A stretch of DNA of 64,000 nucleotides from the NCBI GenBank assembly GCA_963742725.1, contig CAVUMX010000003.1, positions 372,001 through 436,000 of the forward strand, given 5' to 3'. This stretch comes from CAVVAL01 sp963742725 (GTDB lineage Bacteria; Actinomycetota; Actinomycetes; Mycobacteriales; Cryptosporangiaceae). Shown here piece by piece: positions 25,601-33,821 of the stretch. Below the pieces are notes generated by a model. It had not been told where the DNA came from, searched no databases, and was given only the letters and a program-made list of their open reading frames with translations. Both the position numbers and the translations under genes were made by a program. How positions within the stretch are numbered: the stretch's first letter is position 1; each line of letters opens with the position of its first letter.

Positions 25601-25900
25601 GTCGAGGTCCAGCTCGCCCGGCCCGACACGAAGCAGGTACCCGGGCGGACGGGTCAGCAGCGGTTGCGCCGCGGCGTCGTCGCCGAGTGCGCGCCGGAGC
25701 CGGGCGACGCAGCCCTGCACCAGCGCGCGTGCGTTCGCCGGCTGGTCGTTCCAGAGGTCGGCGATCAGCTGGTCGATCGAGACCACCCGGTTCGCGGATA
25801 GGAGCAGCAGCGCCAGCAGCGCCCGCTGCTGCGGCCCACCCATGGCCAGTGGCCGCTCGTCCTGCCAGACCTGGACTGATCCCAGGATCCGATAACGCAT
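22616..25900 (-). CDS. AfsR/SARP-type regulator with NB-ARC and TPR domains
   Basis: A 1094-residue regulator. Residues 1-95 are an OmpR-like winged helix (MRYRILGSVQVWQDERPLAM). The bacterial transcriptional activation domain runs to about 245 (ERARALLMVALHRGGRQAEAL, YADTRRLLVDELGIEPG). The NB-ARC ATPase follows with Walker A AGTAGVGKTALAVHW, Walker B-like RRVLVVLDNARD and GLPLAL. The last 400 residues are TPR repeats (LGNLGNVYMFLGRLPDAIDLF). Such proteins activate secondary metabolism or other promoters in response to phosphorylation or ligands. No biosynthetic cluster is adjacent, so targets are unknown. The start is set by family alignment; the SD is weak. Confidence 0.93.
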   Translation of the reverse strand: MRYRILGSVQVWQDERPLAMGGPQQRALLALLLLSANRVVSIDQLIADLWNDQPANARALVQGCVARLRRALGDDAAAQPLLTRPPGYLLRVGPGELDLDRFEELTATASRLGATNSSPALRQAAELLTDALALWQGPALSDIELDSCQTAAAGLDERRLAALEERIGIDLRLGRHARVVGELQAHTTAYPLRERARALLMVALHRGGRQAEALAVYADTRRLLVDELGIEPGPELRQLQRDILANREVSIGGPIEPDAAAPVPTPRQLPPPVWHFVGRADELTALTAVLDEAAAAGGTAVTSVIAGTAGVGKTALAVHWAHRSAERFPDGQLYVNLRGVDPAGSVVPPADAVRAFLDALGVPPHRIPADLAAQTALYRSTLAGRRVLVVLDNARDSEQVRPLLPGSPGCLAIVTSRNELSSLVTAEGAHPVTLDVLPEADAHDLIAHRIGPQRAAAEPDAIREIITRCAGLPLALAIVASRATSHASFPLAALAGELRQTTGRLDAFADHEPATDIRAVFACSYRTLSVDAARLFRLTGVHPGPDISAGAAAGLAGVPTDRVQELLAELAHAHLLTEHAPGRFSAHDLLRDYAAEQARAIDAEADRTAAADRMLTWYRHAADAAVRQLYPHMLRLPQPPSEPPPAAPEFRDGAAALAWLDAERRNLLAIARYAADNGPRSVAWLLADALRPYFTARMYTADWLDVSGVGLAAAQAEQDIAAQTAAELSLGNAYQSLSRYEQTIEHYSRALTHARQSGWTDGQAAVLGNLGNVYMFLGRLPDAIDLFETALSLHETTGHVADQARSLGGSGIVLQHLGRLPEAADHLGRALDLFRQLGSRRYEAVALTSLGEVYHDLGRLDVGAEHLIRALGLLRETGDDRGEANALRLLAAVYRDTGDHRHALTLADATLNLIRDTGDRWVETHTLNTRASIEQRLGQHRSACDGHRRALDLGRRTDNVYPQIEALIGLIAAHQHLGELGNARTCADEAVAISRRLGYRLMEGRALTALAAVDAGEGRYGAAAVIGQQALDIHQDTGHRVGSARTHLLLGHALRPTDPDVAADHWQRALDLFADIGMPEADDVRALLRHQYTR

Positions 25901-26002
25901 GCACAGCCCCGCAGTGCCGCCCACCACCGGCGGCCCGACGTCGTGCCGCCGCAATGTGGCTGTCGCGGTGAACCTATCGGGTCGTGCTCCGCGAAACCAG
26001 GG

Positions 26003-26311
26003 TCACCAGGCGCAGCGGGTGCCAGGCCCCACCTCGACGACGTTGATCGCGTAGCCGCCGGGGAAGGACCGGGATTCCCCAGGGCTGAGGCAGATCCAGC
26101 CCGGCTTCAGGTTCACCGCGAAATGGCTCGCGTTGGTCGCGCTGGCCACCGTCATCGGGACGTAGGTGGTGGAGGGGTGGTATCCGGCGATGCAGAACGA
26201 CCGGTTGTCGGTGTCGGTGAGGCAGACGGCGCCGGAGGCCTGGGCCGCCGAGGGGTAGAGGACGACGGACGCGCTGAGGGCGGCTGCCGCGACGTACGGT
26301 GCGATCTTCAT
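26003..26311 (-). CDS. Small secreted Cys-containing protein
   Basis: A 102-residue protein with a signal peptide (MKIAPYVAAAALSASVVL, ending near AAQA). The mature 65-70 residues carry three Cys (AVCLTD, SFCIAG, WICLS) plus a C-terminal GTRCAW, giving four Cys and likely two disulfides. It also has SRSFPGGYAINVVEVGPG. ATG 26311 has GGAGA upstream. No family is recognised; small inhibitor-like or signalling proteins share this layout. It lies 64 bp downstream of the TolB-like gene. Confidence 0.75.
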   Translation of the reverse strand: MKIAPYVAAAALSASVVLYPSAAQASGAVCLTDTDNRSFCIAGYHPSTTYVPMTVASATNASHFAVNLKPGWICLSPGESRSFPGGYAINVVEVGPGTRCAW

Positions 26312-26375
26312 GGCTTCTCCTTCGTGCCGGACCTTCCCGCGATCGTCCACGGGCGCCGTAAGTTCGCCATAACTC

Positions 26376-27338
26376 TCAGCGCAGCGCGGCGGGGGAACTG
26401 GCGCCGGGCAGCAGCAGCCGGGGGCGGCCCGAGCCGTCGGTCGGCACCGTCCAGATGTCGGCGCTTGCCTTCTCTGAACCGGGGCGCGCGTAGGCGACGG
26501 TGCCGGCGTCGAGCCACGCGGCCTGGTCGTCCACGTTCGCCGGCTCGGCGAGCGGCGTCTCGCGCGACGTGGCGAGGTCGAGTGCGTGCAGGCGCCACAG
26601 GGTTCCGACCTTCTTCTTGAACACCAACCGGGTGCCGTCGGGGGAGAGAGACGGGCACTCGACGTTCTCCCGGATCGTGCGCGCGCTCCAGCCGGCGAGG
26701 TCGCCCTCGACGAGGTGCGTGCGGCCCTTCGTCGCCACGGTCGCGTAGAACCGGTTGTCGTCGGCCGCGAAGCTGACGCCCCAGTAGTTCACGTCCGGCG
26801 CGTAGTGGCGGCGATTGCCGAGCCGGAGCGGGAGGTCCTCGATGCTGGTGATCAGGTACCCGGTGCGGGTGTCGAGAATGGACGTCCGGGTGGAGAAGCC
26901 GGCGCGGTCGTAGCTGTCGCCGGTGACGAAGACCGTCCACGAGACCATCCGCCCGGACGCAGACACACGCGCACGGCTCGGCGTCCCGGCCAGGTTGATC
27001 CGGCGCACCTCACGCAGGTTCGCGTCCAGGATCAGCGCGTGCGACCGGGGGAGCAGGCTCCGGTCGCGTACCAGGCAGACCGCGGTACCGGCTGCCGCGT
27101 GGAACCGTTCGCAGCTCAGCGCGCCGATCGTCCGCACGCCGTCCCGCGCCGCGCCGACCCGCCCCGTGGCGCTGTCCCTGAACATGAGCTGACCGGCCAC
27201 AAGGGACTGTGGCGTGACCGGGGCGTCACCGGCCGAGGCGCGACGGGCCGAGTGGACCGTGTAGCCGATCGCGGTGACGGCCAGGAGCAGGCCGACGACC
27301 AGTGCCGCCGCCAGCCGGATCCTCGGGGTGAGCATCAT
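26376..27338 (-). CDS. Membrane-anchored TolB/WD40-like beta-propeller protein
   Basis: A 320-residue protein with one N-terminal membrane segment (LAAALVVGLLLAVTAIGYTV) and an extracytoplasmic repeat region. The repeats include CPSLSPDGTRLVFKKKVG and ASADIWTVPTDGSGRPRLLL, typical of PD40/TolB propellers. It may bind a ligand or partner outside the cell. ATG 27338 overlaps the stop of the upstream MFS gene (ATGA) and has GAGGA upstream, so the two are co-translated. Confidence 0.78.
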   Translation of the reverse strand: MMLTPRIRLAAALVVGLLLAVTAIGYTVHSARRASAGDAPVTPQSLVAGQLMFRDSATGRVGAARDGVRTIGALSCERFHAAAGTAVCLVRDRSLLPRSHALILDANLREVRRINLAGTPSRARVSASGRMVSWTVFVTGDSYDRAGFSTRTSILDTRTGYLITSIEDLPLRLGNRRHYAPDVNYWGVSFAADDNRFYATVATKGRTHLVEGDLAGWSARTIRENVECPSLSPDGTRLVFKKKVGTLWRLHALDLATSRETPLAEPANVDDQAAWLDAGTVAYARPGSEKASADIWTVPTDGSGRPRLLLPGASSPAALR

Positions 27339-28537
27339 GAGGTCTCCTCGTCGAGGGGCAGGATCCTCGCCGCTGCGGCAAGGCTCGTGGTGAGTGCGAC
27401 CGCCGCGACGATCAGGGCGGTGCTGGTGCCCCACACCGTCCAGGCGGCGCCGAAGAGCACGGACGAGAACAGCCGGGCAACTGCCTGAGCGGTCTGGATC
27501 AGAGCGATGCCGCTGGTCCGCTGAGGCGCGGGCACCGCGGGGCCGGCCAGGGCCATCAGCACACCGTCCGTGCTGGCGTAGAACGCGCCGTGCAACGCCA
27601 GCACCCCGCCGAGCAGCGGCAGCCCGTCGCCCGGCCCGAGCAGCACCACATAGGCGCAGAGGAGCGCGCCGTGCCCGCCGAGGAACACCCGCCGCCGGCC
27701 CACCCGGTCGGCGAGGCGGCCGAGCGGCACCGCGAGCAGCAGGTACACCGCCGCCGTGCCCAGCGGAAGCAGCGGGAAGTACGCCACGTCGATGTCGAGG
27801 CGACGCTGGAGCAGCAGGTAGACGAACGCGTCGCCGACGGTCGCCAACCCGAGCAGCGCCGCCACGAGGCAGAGCCGGCGCAACGCCGGGCCGCGCGGCA
27901 GCTTTACCGGTACGCGGCGCGCGAGTGGTTCCCGCCGGTCCCGGACGAAGAGCACCAGCAACACCACGCCGAGGACCGCCAGGCAGGTGCTGACGACGAA
28001 CACCGCGTCGTACGCGTCAGCGGTCCCCCAGAGCACGGCGAACGCCACCAGGGGACCGAGCAGCGCCCCGAACGTGTCCATCGCACGGTGCACGCCGAAC
28101 GCGTGGCCGAGACTGTCCGGCGTGCTGCTGAGCGAGATCAGGGCGTCGCGCGGGGCGGTCCGGATCCCCTTGCCGGCGCGGTCCACGGCGAGCGCGCCGG
28201 CCAGGCCCGGCACCGAACCGCCGGCGAGGATCAGCCCCACCTTGCTGGCGGCGGACAGCCCGTACCCGACGCCGGCGACCAGTTTGCGGCGCTGCCACCG
28301 GTCCGCGGCGTGCCCGCCGAGCAGCCGCACCAGCGCCGTGACGCCCTGGTACAGCCCGTCGAGGAAGCCGAACGCGAGGGGGCTCAGGCCCAGTCCGAGC
28401 ACGAGGTACAGGGGCAGGACCGCGGTGACCATCTCCGCGGACACGTCCGTGACCAGGCTGACCGCGCCCAACGCGATCACGTTGCCGGCGACGACCCGCC
28501 GCGTCGCCGGCCTGATGGCGGTTACCGAGATGTACAT
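27335..28537 (-). CDS. MFS transporter
   Basis: A 400-residue major facilitator with about 11-12 helices. Diagnostic parts are GGHAADRWQRRKLVAGVGYG, VDRAGKGIRTAPRDALIS and a second-half RLADRVGRRRVFLGG. The AGKGIRTAPRDALI block is typical of a bacterial group of unknown substrate. The ATGA overlap with the TolB-like gene ties transporter and propeller together, perhaps as an uptake or export pair. The terminator at 28563 isolates it from the upstream phosphoesterase gene. Confidence 0.88.
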   Translation of the reverse strand: MYISVTAIRPATRRVVAGNVIALGAVSLVTDVSAEMVTAVLPLYLVLGLGLSPLAFGFLDGLYQGVTALVRLLGGHAADRWQRRKLVAGVGYGLSAASKVGLILAGGSVPGLAGALAVDRAGKGIRTAPRDALISLSSTPDSLGHAFGVHRAMDTFGALLGPLVAFAVLWGTADAYDAVFVVSTCLAVLGVVLLVLFVRDRREPLARRVPVKLPRGPALRRLCLVAALLGLATVGDAFVYLLLQRRLDIDVAYFPLLPLGTAAVYLLLAVPLGRLADRVGRRRVFLGGHGALLCAYVVLLGPGDGLPLLGGVLALHGAFYASTDGVLMALAGPAVPAPQRTSGIALIQTAQAVARLFSSVLFGAAWTVWGTSTALIVAAVALTTSLAAAARILPLDEETS

Positions 28538-28562
28538 GTCGACTCCGTCCGCACCTGCCGGC

Positions 28563-28590
28563 GCCCGCCGGCCCTTCCGGGCCGGCGGGC
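28563..28590 (-). terminator. Hairpin after metallophosphoesterase gene
   Basis: A 12-bp stem (28563-28574 with 28579-28590) and a TTCC loop lies 9 bp beyond the stop of the minus-strand metallophosphoesterase. Confidence 0.7.
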
Positions 28591-28598
28591 GGATGGGC

Positions 28599-30191
28599 TC
28601 AGTGGCACGTGTAGGTGGGGCTCGTGTCGCGGATCTGGCCGTTGTCCTGCACCAGCTGCCAGGAGAACGTGCTGTCGGTGAGCGTCAGCCTCACCACGCC
28701 GTACGTGCCGGAGAGGCGGAACTGGCTGTTCGGCTGGACGTTCTTGATGTCGTACGGGCTGGCGCCGGCCATGCCGCCGACGATCTCCACGATGCCGTTC
28801 GGATCGGCCTTCGCATCCGGATCCTGGGGCGCGAACCGCTCGTAGTGGTGGTCGTGGCCGACGAGGTTCAGATCGGCCCGCGCCCGGTACAACTCCTGCC
28901 ACGCCGCCTTGCTCACCGGGTTGTTGCCGTGGCTGCCGGAGCTGAACAGCGGGTGGTGCCAGTACGCGGCCACGCACCCCTTGCTGTTCGCGGCCAGATC
29001 CGCCTTGAGCCAGGCGATCTGCTCGGAGCTGGCGGTCAGCGGCAGGTTCGAGTCGAGCGCGACGAAGTGCCAGTTGCCCACGTCGTAGCTGTAGAACGTC
29101 TTGCCCTGCGGTGTCGCGAGGGGGCCGAAGTACCGCTTGTACGCGTACTCGAAGCCGGCGTCGTCGTAGGTGTCGTGGTTGCCGGGGGTGGGGCGCGTCT
29201 TGGCCTTGAACCGGCCCCAGGTCTTGTCGTAGTAGCGGGTGTAGTCGTCCCAGGTGCCGTCGTCGTACTGGCTGTCGCCCATCGTCACGACGAGGTCCGG
29301 GTTGATCGCCTCGACGCGCGCGGCGGTCTTCGGATGCGCGCACGTGCTCTGGCTCGCGGTGCACTGCTGCGCGATGTCGCCGGCCGCGACCACCGTGAGC
29401 GCGCCCGTGCCGGGTTGGGTCCTGGCGCTGACCTGGTTCGATCCGGGCGAGTCGTTGCCGGCGGCGTCCTTGGCCTTGACCGTGTAGGTGTACGTGGTCG
29501 CGGCGGCGAGCCCGGTGTCGGAGTAGCTGGTCGCGCCGGTGGTGTTCCCGACGATCACGCCGCCGCGCAGGATGTTGTAGCCGGTCACGCCGACGTTGTC
29601 CGTGGCGGCGTCCCACGTGAGCGAGACGGAGTTGGCGGTCGTGCCGGTGGCGCGCAGGTTGGCCGGGGCGGTGGGCGGCTGGGTGTCGCCGCCGCCGGTG
29701 ATCGCGCCGTACACCTCGACCTCGTACGCCGAGTAGCCCCACGCGGTGCCGCGGGCGGTGCCGTAGACCCGGACGTAGCGGCCGCTGCCGGTCAGGCCCT
29801 GGCGGTCGTCGACGCCGCCGTCACCAGCGCTCGTGCTGTACAGCGTCGTCCAGGTGGATCGGTCGGGGGAGACCTCGATCCGGTACGCCTTCGCGTAGGC
29901 GGCCTCCCAGGCGATGCGGACGCGGCTGATCCTGGCGGTCGCGCCGAGATCGATCCGGATCCACTGCGGATCGGACCCTTCGGCGCTCGCCCAGCGGGTC
30001 GACGGGTTGCCGTCGACGGCCTTGGCGGCGGTGAGAGTGCTGTCCTCGTCGGACGAGGAAGCGGCCGGCTTACCGCCCGACAGCAGCTGATCGGCGGCGT
30101 CCGCTGGAGTGCTGACGACGACCAGGGTCGCCACCAGCGCGAACACGGCGGCATAGCGGGGTGCGCGGGCACGCGCGAGGGATAACAACAC
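28599..30191 (-). CDS. Secreted CBM32-FN3-metallophosphoesterase
   Basis: A 530-residue exported enzyme. After the signal peptide (ending TPADA) comes an F5/8C (CBM32) domain (KPAASSSDEDSTLTAAKAVD, GSGRYVRVYG, AYEVEVYG), then an FN3 domain (PPTAPANLRATGTTANSVSL), then a calcineurin-like phosphoesterase with VVAAGDIAQ, VVTMGDSQYDDG, TPGNHDTY, AAYWHHPLF and LVGHDHHYERF. The metal ligands are complete. The substrate is probably a phosphate ester or nucleotide in a polysaccharide-rich setting. GTG 30191 is preferred because GGAG is at the right distance; ATG 30197 is too close to it. Monocistronic. Confidence 0.88.
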   Translation of the reverse strand: MLLSLARARAPRYAAVFALVATLVVVSTPADAADQLLSGGKPAASSSDEDSTLTAAKAVDGNPSTRWASAEGSDPQWIRIDLGATARISRVRIAWEAAYAKAYRIEVSPDRSTWTTLYSTSAGDGGVDDRQGLTGSGRYVRVYGTARGTAWGYSAYEVEVYGAITGGGDTQPPTAPANLRATGTTANSVSLTWDAATDNVGVTGYNILRGGVIVGNTTGATSYSDTGLAAATTYTYTVKAKDAAGNDSPGSNQVSARTQPGTGALTVVAAGDIAQQCTASQSTCAHPKTAARVEAINPDLVVTMGDSQYDDGTWDDYTRYYDKTWGRFKAKTRPTPGNHDTYDDAGFEYAYKRYFGPLATPQGKTFYSYDVGNWHFVALDSNLPLTASSEQIAWLKADLAANSKGCVAAYWHHPLFSSGSHGNNPVSKAAWQELYRARADLNLVGHDHHYERFAPQDPDAKADPNGIVEIVGGMAGASPYDIKNVQPNSQFRLSGTYGVVRLTLTDSTFSWQLVQDNGQIRDTSPTYTCH

Positions 30192-30389
30192 GACCATCTC
30201 CTGACCCGGAGGGGCACTGAGCCGTGGCGGTGCACGGCAGGCGTCACCACCGCCGGGCGCAAGGGCACGCCGGCGGTGCTCAACGAGGCGCGCGCCTCGC
30301 GACGGCCGGGTCAGTACTACTGAGCGCGTCACTCCCCGAAGGGAGCCGCGCCGAGCCGCTGGCACCGATATCAGCTGCCTGGGGCTGTT

Positions 30390-30429
30390 TTGTCAATGGC
30401 TGGCGGCGAAATAGTAAGGAAACCTTCCT
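30390..30429 (+). promoter_or_regulatory. Putative promoter with overlapping inverted repeat
   Basis: TTGTCA (30390) and TAGTAA (30412), spaced 16 nt, make a possible sigma-70-like promoter for the plus-strand phosphoesterase. An inverted repeat AGGAA-ACC-TTCCT (30417-30429) overlaps the end of the -10, where a repressor would block transcription. The local A/T content is unusually high for this window. Confidence 0.4.
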
Positions 30430-30479
30430 GATTTCTCGCGTGGCATGCTTTGAGGAAGGGCGAACGAGGGGTTACCGCT

Positions 30480-31658
30480 GTGACGGCTGGTCAGGTGGCG
30501 CAGGCGCCGGTGCGGCGGTCGCTGCTGCGGCCGGTGCTGTTCGGGTTGACGATCACGACGATCCTGGTGCTGCTGTTCGGGGTGCCGTGGTGGACGCTGG
30601 TCGGATCGGACGCGAACTGGCCCGCCCCCGTGGCGGTCGCCGGCACGATCGTCTTCCTCGGTGCCCTGGGCGCGCTGCCGGTACTGATGGTCTACGGCCA
30701 CGGTCGGGGCCGCGACTGGGCGGCCGTGGCCGGCGACACGATCCTCGGCGTGATCTGGGTGCTGTTCGCGTGGGCGATCCTCGGCAACGTGCTGGGGCTC
30801 GCACTGGCGTTCGGGGGCGTCGCGGATCCGGCCCGGTCCCGGATCGTCGCGGGCTCTGTCCTCGTCGTGTCGCTTGCGCTGTCGGTCTGGGGCGTCGTCG
30901 AGGCGATGCGGGTGCCGCGGGTCAAGCGGGTCGACGTCACGCTGGCCCGGCTGGGCGCCGGACTGGACGGCGCCCGGGTCGTCCTGCTGACCGACACCCA
31001 CTACGGCCCGATCGACCGGGTCCGCTGGTCGGAGGCCGTGACGGCGGTGGTGAACGAACTCGACGCCGACATCGTCTGCCACACCGGCGACATCGCCGAC
31101 GGCACCGTGGACCAGCGGCGTGCGCAGGCCGCGCCGCTCGGCGACATCCGGGCCCGCCTCGCCCGGACGTACGTGACCGGGAACCACGAGTACTTCGGCG
31201 AGGCGCAGGGCTGGCTCGACCACATGCGGGAGCTGGGCTGGGAATCGCTGCACAACCGGCACGTCGTGGTGGAGCGGGACGGCGCCCGGCTCGTGATCGC
31301 CGGCGTCGACGACCGGACCGCGGCCTCGTCTGGCCTGGAAGGCCACCACGCCGACCACGCCGCCGCGCTCGCGGGCACCGACCCGACGCTCCCCGTCCTG
31401 CTGCTCGCCCACCAGCCGAAGCAGATCGACGGCGCGGTGGCCCACGACATCGACCTGCAGATCTCGGGGCACACCCACGGCGGCCAGATCTGGCCGTTCA
31501 ACTTCCTCGTCCGGCTCGACCAGCCGACCGTGCACGGGCTGAGCCGCCACGGCGACCGGACCCAGCTCTACACCAGCCGGGGCACCGGCTTCTGGGGTCC
31601 GCCGCTGCGGATCTTCGCGCCCAGCGAGATCACGGTGCTCACCCTTCGCGCCTCGTAG
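30480..31658 (+). CDS. Membrane-anchored metallophosphoesterase (YkuE/YaeI-like)
   Basis: A 392-residue protein. Four hydrophobic segments fill the first 150 residues (VLFGLTITTILVLLFGVPWW, AVAGTIVFLGALGALPVLMV, TILGVIWVLFAWAILGNVLG, SVLVVSLALSVWGVV). The calcineurin-like domain then has VVLLTDTHYG, DIVCHTGDIADG, YVTGNHEYF, LLLAHQPKQ and ISGHTHGGQIWPF. Relatives dephosphorylate lipid-linked or other phosphodiesters at the membrane. GTG 30480 is chosen because GAGGGG lies 8 nt upstream; the TTG at 30450 is rejected. It is divergent from the secreted phosphoesterase. Confidence 0.88.
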   Translation: MTAGQVAQAPVRRSLLRPVLFGLTITTILVLLFGVPWWTLVGSDANWPAPVAVAGTIVFLGALGALPVLMVYGHGRGRDWAAVAGDTILGVIWVLFAWAILGNVLGLALAFGGVADPARSRIVAGSVLVVSLALSVWGVVEAMRVPRVKRVDVTLARLGAGLDGARVVLLTDTHYGPIDRVRWSEAVTAVVNELDADIVCHTGDIADGTVDQRRAQAAPLGDIRARLARTYVTGNHEYFGEAQGWLDHMRELGWESLHNRHVVVERDGARLVIAGVDDRTAASSGLEGHHADHAAALAGTDPTLPVLLLAHQPKQIDGAVAHDIDLQISGHTHGGQIWPFNFLVRLDQPTVHGLSRHGDRTQLYTSRGTGFWGPPLRIFAPSEITVLTLRAS

Positions 31659-31681
31659 GCCGGCTCAGCGCCAGAGCGACC

Positions 31682-31737
31682 CCGGTCGGGTCACGGGGCC
31701 GCTCCGCGTGGAAGCAGCCTCCCGCTGACCCGACCGG
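31682..31737. terminator. Hairpin between convergent genes
   Basis: CCGGTCGGGTCA (31682-31693) pairs with TGACCCGACCGG (31726-31737), a 12-bp stem with a 32-nt loop that can fold further. It sits between the phosphoesterase and the convergent secreted-protein gene. Confidence 0.5.
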
Positions 31738-31748
31738 CGAGACATCCG

Positions 31749-32249
31749 TCAACTCACGGAGATGCGGTACCGGAGACTGCCGCGCAGCGCCGGTGCGGTG
31801 GCGCTGCCGCAGCGGTGCTCGAAGCGGAGGTCGAGCACGGTCACGCGTCCGGCCGCGTCCCGCCGGATCCGGGTGACCGCGAACCTGGCGTGGTCGTCGG
31901 AGCAGCCGATGCCACGGCTGACGACGAGCATCCGCGGTCCGTCCGGGCGGGCGGCGGCATCCGTGCGGTACACGCCGCGGCGGAGCGGCGCGCCGTTGGC
32001 GTCACGCAGTTCGAGCCAGAGGTCGTCACCGTCAGCGGCGACGGCGTCCAGCTTGATGACGCTCGCCGTGCCCCGGACCTCGATCTCGTCGCCGGGCGCC
32101 GTCCAGTGCCCGCCGCGCCCGTCGACCGGGTGGGCGCCGGGCTCGGCCTCGAACGTCAACACGCGCGACGGCGCCGCGGCCGCGGCAGGCGCGGCTCCGG
32201 CGAGCATTGCCACGGCGAGCGGTAAGGCGATCAGCGTCTTCATCGTCAT
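31749..32249 (-). CDS. Secreted protein of unknown function
   Basis: A 166-residue protein with a signal peptide (MKTLIALPLAVAMLAGAAPA) and a mature part of mostly beta strands: VLTFEAEPGAHPVDGRGGHW, DDLWLELRDANGAP, SRGIGCSDDHARFAVTRI and DLRFEHRCGSATAPALRGS. Two Cys may pair. ATG 32249 has GGGGA upstream; a second ATG two codons on is possible. No family recognised. The next genes on this strand are a small lipoprotein and a membrane protein, so this is a run of envelope-associated genes. Confidence 0.72.
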   Translation of the reverse strand: MTMKTLIALPLAVAMLAGAAPAAAAAPSRVLTFEAEPGAHPVDGRGGHWTAPGDEIEVRGTASVIKLDAVAADGDDLWLELRDANGAPLRRGVYRTDAAARPDGPRMLVVSRGIGCSDDHARFAVTRIRRDAAGRVTVLDLRFEHRCGSATAPALRGSLRYRISVS

Positions 32250-32331
32250 CGTTCCCCCGTCCACGACGCCCCCCGTGGGCGTCTGGCGCCAGCGTTTCAG
32301 CCTCATACGTCGGGCACCGGAGCAGAAGTAC

Positions 32332-32613
32332 TCAGGCGACGACGCGGCCGACCCGCACCACGACCGGCCCCTGGTACCCGCCGGTCGTGGTCGCGTAGAG
32401 CCCGTCCGCTTCAGGGGTCAGCTTTCCGAGCCCGGCCGGCAGCGACGGCATCGCCAACGGCCGGGCCAGCAGCGCGCGCACGTCCTCGGAGTCGGTCGCC
32501 ACCGGCACGGGTGAGTCCGACGGCGATCGGGCCGGGACAGAAGTCCCGCCGGAGCAGCCGACCACGCAGCCGACCACGCAGGCGACCGCCAGCAGCCCCA
32601 CCAGATGTCTCAC
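32332..32613 (-). CDS. Small lipoprotein
   Basis: A 93-residue protein starting VRHLVGLLAVACVVGCVVGCSGG, a lipoprotein signal with two candidate lipobox cysteines; the second (VVGC-SGG, residue 20) is the better site. The mature part has ALLARPLAMPSLPAGLGKLT and GGYQGPVVVRVGRVV. It is probably anchored to the outer face of the membrane. Start GTG 32613; no good SD is seen. Function unknown. Confidence 0.6.
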   Translation of the reverse strand: MRHLVGLLAVACVVGCVVGCSGGTSVPARSPSDSPVPVATDSEDVRALLARPLAMPSLPAGLGKLTPEADGLYATTTGGYQGPVVVRVGRVVA

Positions 32614-32659
32614 GCTGAGGAGAAGCTCCGGCGCCCGGAAAGGTTCCGTGCGCGGGTTC

Positions 32660-32827
32660 CTAGTAGCGGTGCTCGACGACGACTCTCCGCCGCGGCCGCC
32701 ATGCCCGCAGGCCCGAGGCCCGGCGGAAGGTGACGTGCCGGCGGTTCTCGTCGGAGACCAGCGCGATGACGACGCCGACCATGGCGAGTGAAGACAGGAA
32801 TCCGATCAACCAGAGGACGAGTGTCAT
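32660..32827 (-). CDS. Small single-pass membrane protein
   Basis: A 55-residue frame from ATG 32827: MTLVLWLIGFLSSLAMVGVV continuing into IALVSDENRRH and a basic tail (WRPRRRVVVEHRY). One membrane helix with a positively charged cytoplasmic end. The SD is weak, and the longer in-frame start is rejected because it lacks one too. Function unknown; gene status moderately sure. Confidence 0.5.
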   Translation of the reverse strand: MTLVLWLIGFLSSLAMVGVVIALVSDENRRHVTFRRASGLRAWRPRRRVVVEHRY

Positions 32828-32988
32828 GATCGGCACCCGCCCGGTCCTAAGCCTGCATTGCCGTCCATAACTACGACTGACCTCCCCATCGACCAGATCC
32901 AACAGATGCACTGTCCATACCCGTGTCCACCTGAACCACGCACGCGCGGTGGACGGGGTTCGACACGTGATCCGTCACCTGGTCGGGA

Positions 32989-33714
32989 TCAGCGTGGGCT
33001 CCACGACCGCGCGCTGAAGTACACGGTGAGCGCCAGCTCGTTCGCCCCCGCCGGCTGCGGCAGGCCGAGCCGCTGGTCGAGGACGCGTCCGAGCGGTCCG
33101 CAGCCGTAGGTACGCGGCACCGCGAGCGCCTTGTCCTCCACCCGGAACTTCAGTACGAGGGGGGTGGTGGAGATCACTTCGCGGTCACCGACGACCTCGC
33201 CCACCACGCGGATCGGGTCCGTGGCGTTGCCGATGGCGCAGCGCCTGCCGAGCAGCGGATGCGACACGTCCATGGACAGGTGCAGCACCTCGACCATCGT
33301 CGGCCCGTCCGGGAAGTCGATGAACCCCGCGTACCGGAGCTTGCCGGTGGCGCCCAGCGTCGGTACCTCGGGTACCAGCGGGATCGGCACGGGGTCCGAC
33401 CGGAGCGCGCCGAACACGAACTGGCTCGGTCCGCCGCCGGCCGACGGGCCTTCGGCGTGGGTCGTGACGATTCTGACCGGCAACGTCTGCCCGCCGATCC
33501 GCAGGTGCCCGGTGGCGTGCATCTCCTCGCACTTCCACCGGGACGGGTCGACGCCGTCCGGGAGCTTCGCCGGGCAGTCGGCGAAGGTGAACTCGGGCGG
33601 CGTGGCGACACCGGCGACCGGCGTCGCGGCGCCCATCAGTGCCGGCGTCGCGTTGGCGGGCGCGGCGGCGAGCAGGCATCCGGCGAGAGCGGCGGCGATC
33701 ATGAACGGCTTCAT
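32989..33714 (-). CDS. Secreted protein of unknown function
   Basis: A 241-residue protein with a clear signal peptide (MKPFMIAAALAGCLLAAAPA, cleavage near ANA). The mature part includes FTFADCPAKLPDGVDPSRWK, MHATGHLRIGGQTLPVRIV and RTYGCGPLGRVLDQRLGLP, with four Cys (DCP, KCEE, RRCAIG, YGCGP) likely in disulfides. ATG 33714 has AGGA upstream. It resembles other uncharacterised actinomycete secreted proteins; no enzyme motif is seen. Monocistronic. Confidence 0.75.
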   Translation of the reverse strand: MKPFMIAAALAGCLLAAAPANATPALMGAATPVAGVATPPEFTFADCPAKLPDGVDPSRWKCEEMHATGHLRIGGQTLPVRIVTTHAEGPSAGGGPSQFVFGALRSDPVPIPLVPEVPTLGATGKLRYAGFIDFPDGPTMVEVLHLSMDVSHPLLGRRCAIGNATDPIRVVGEVVGDREVISTTPLVLKFRVEDKALAVPRTYGCGPLGRVLDQRLGLPQPAGANELALTVYFSARSWSPR

Positions 33715-33821
33715 GCGGTCGATCCTGGCGATCACGACGCGCCGCGCCATCAGGGCGCGACCCCGAACAATCCCTGAGCCGGACCCTTAGGGCGTGTCTC
33801 GAAGACCCTGGGTGCGGTCGT

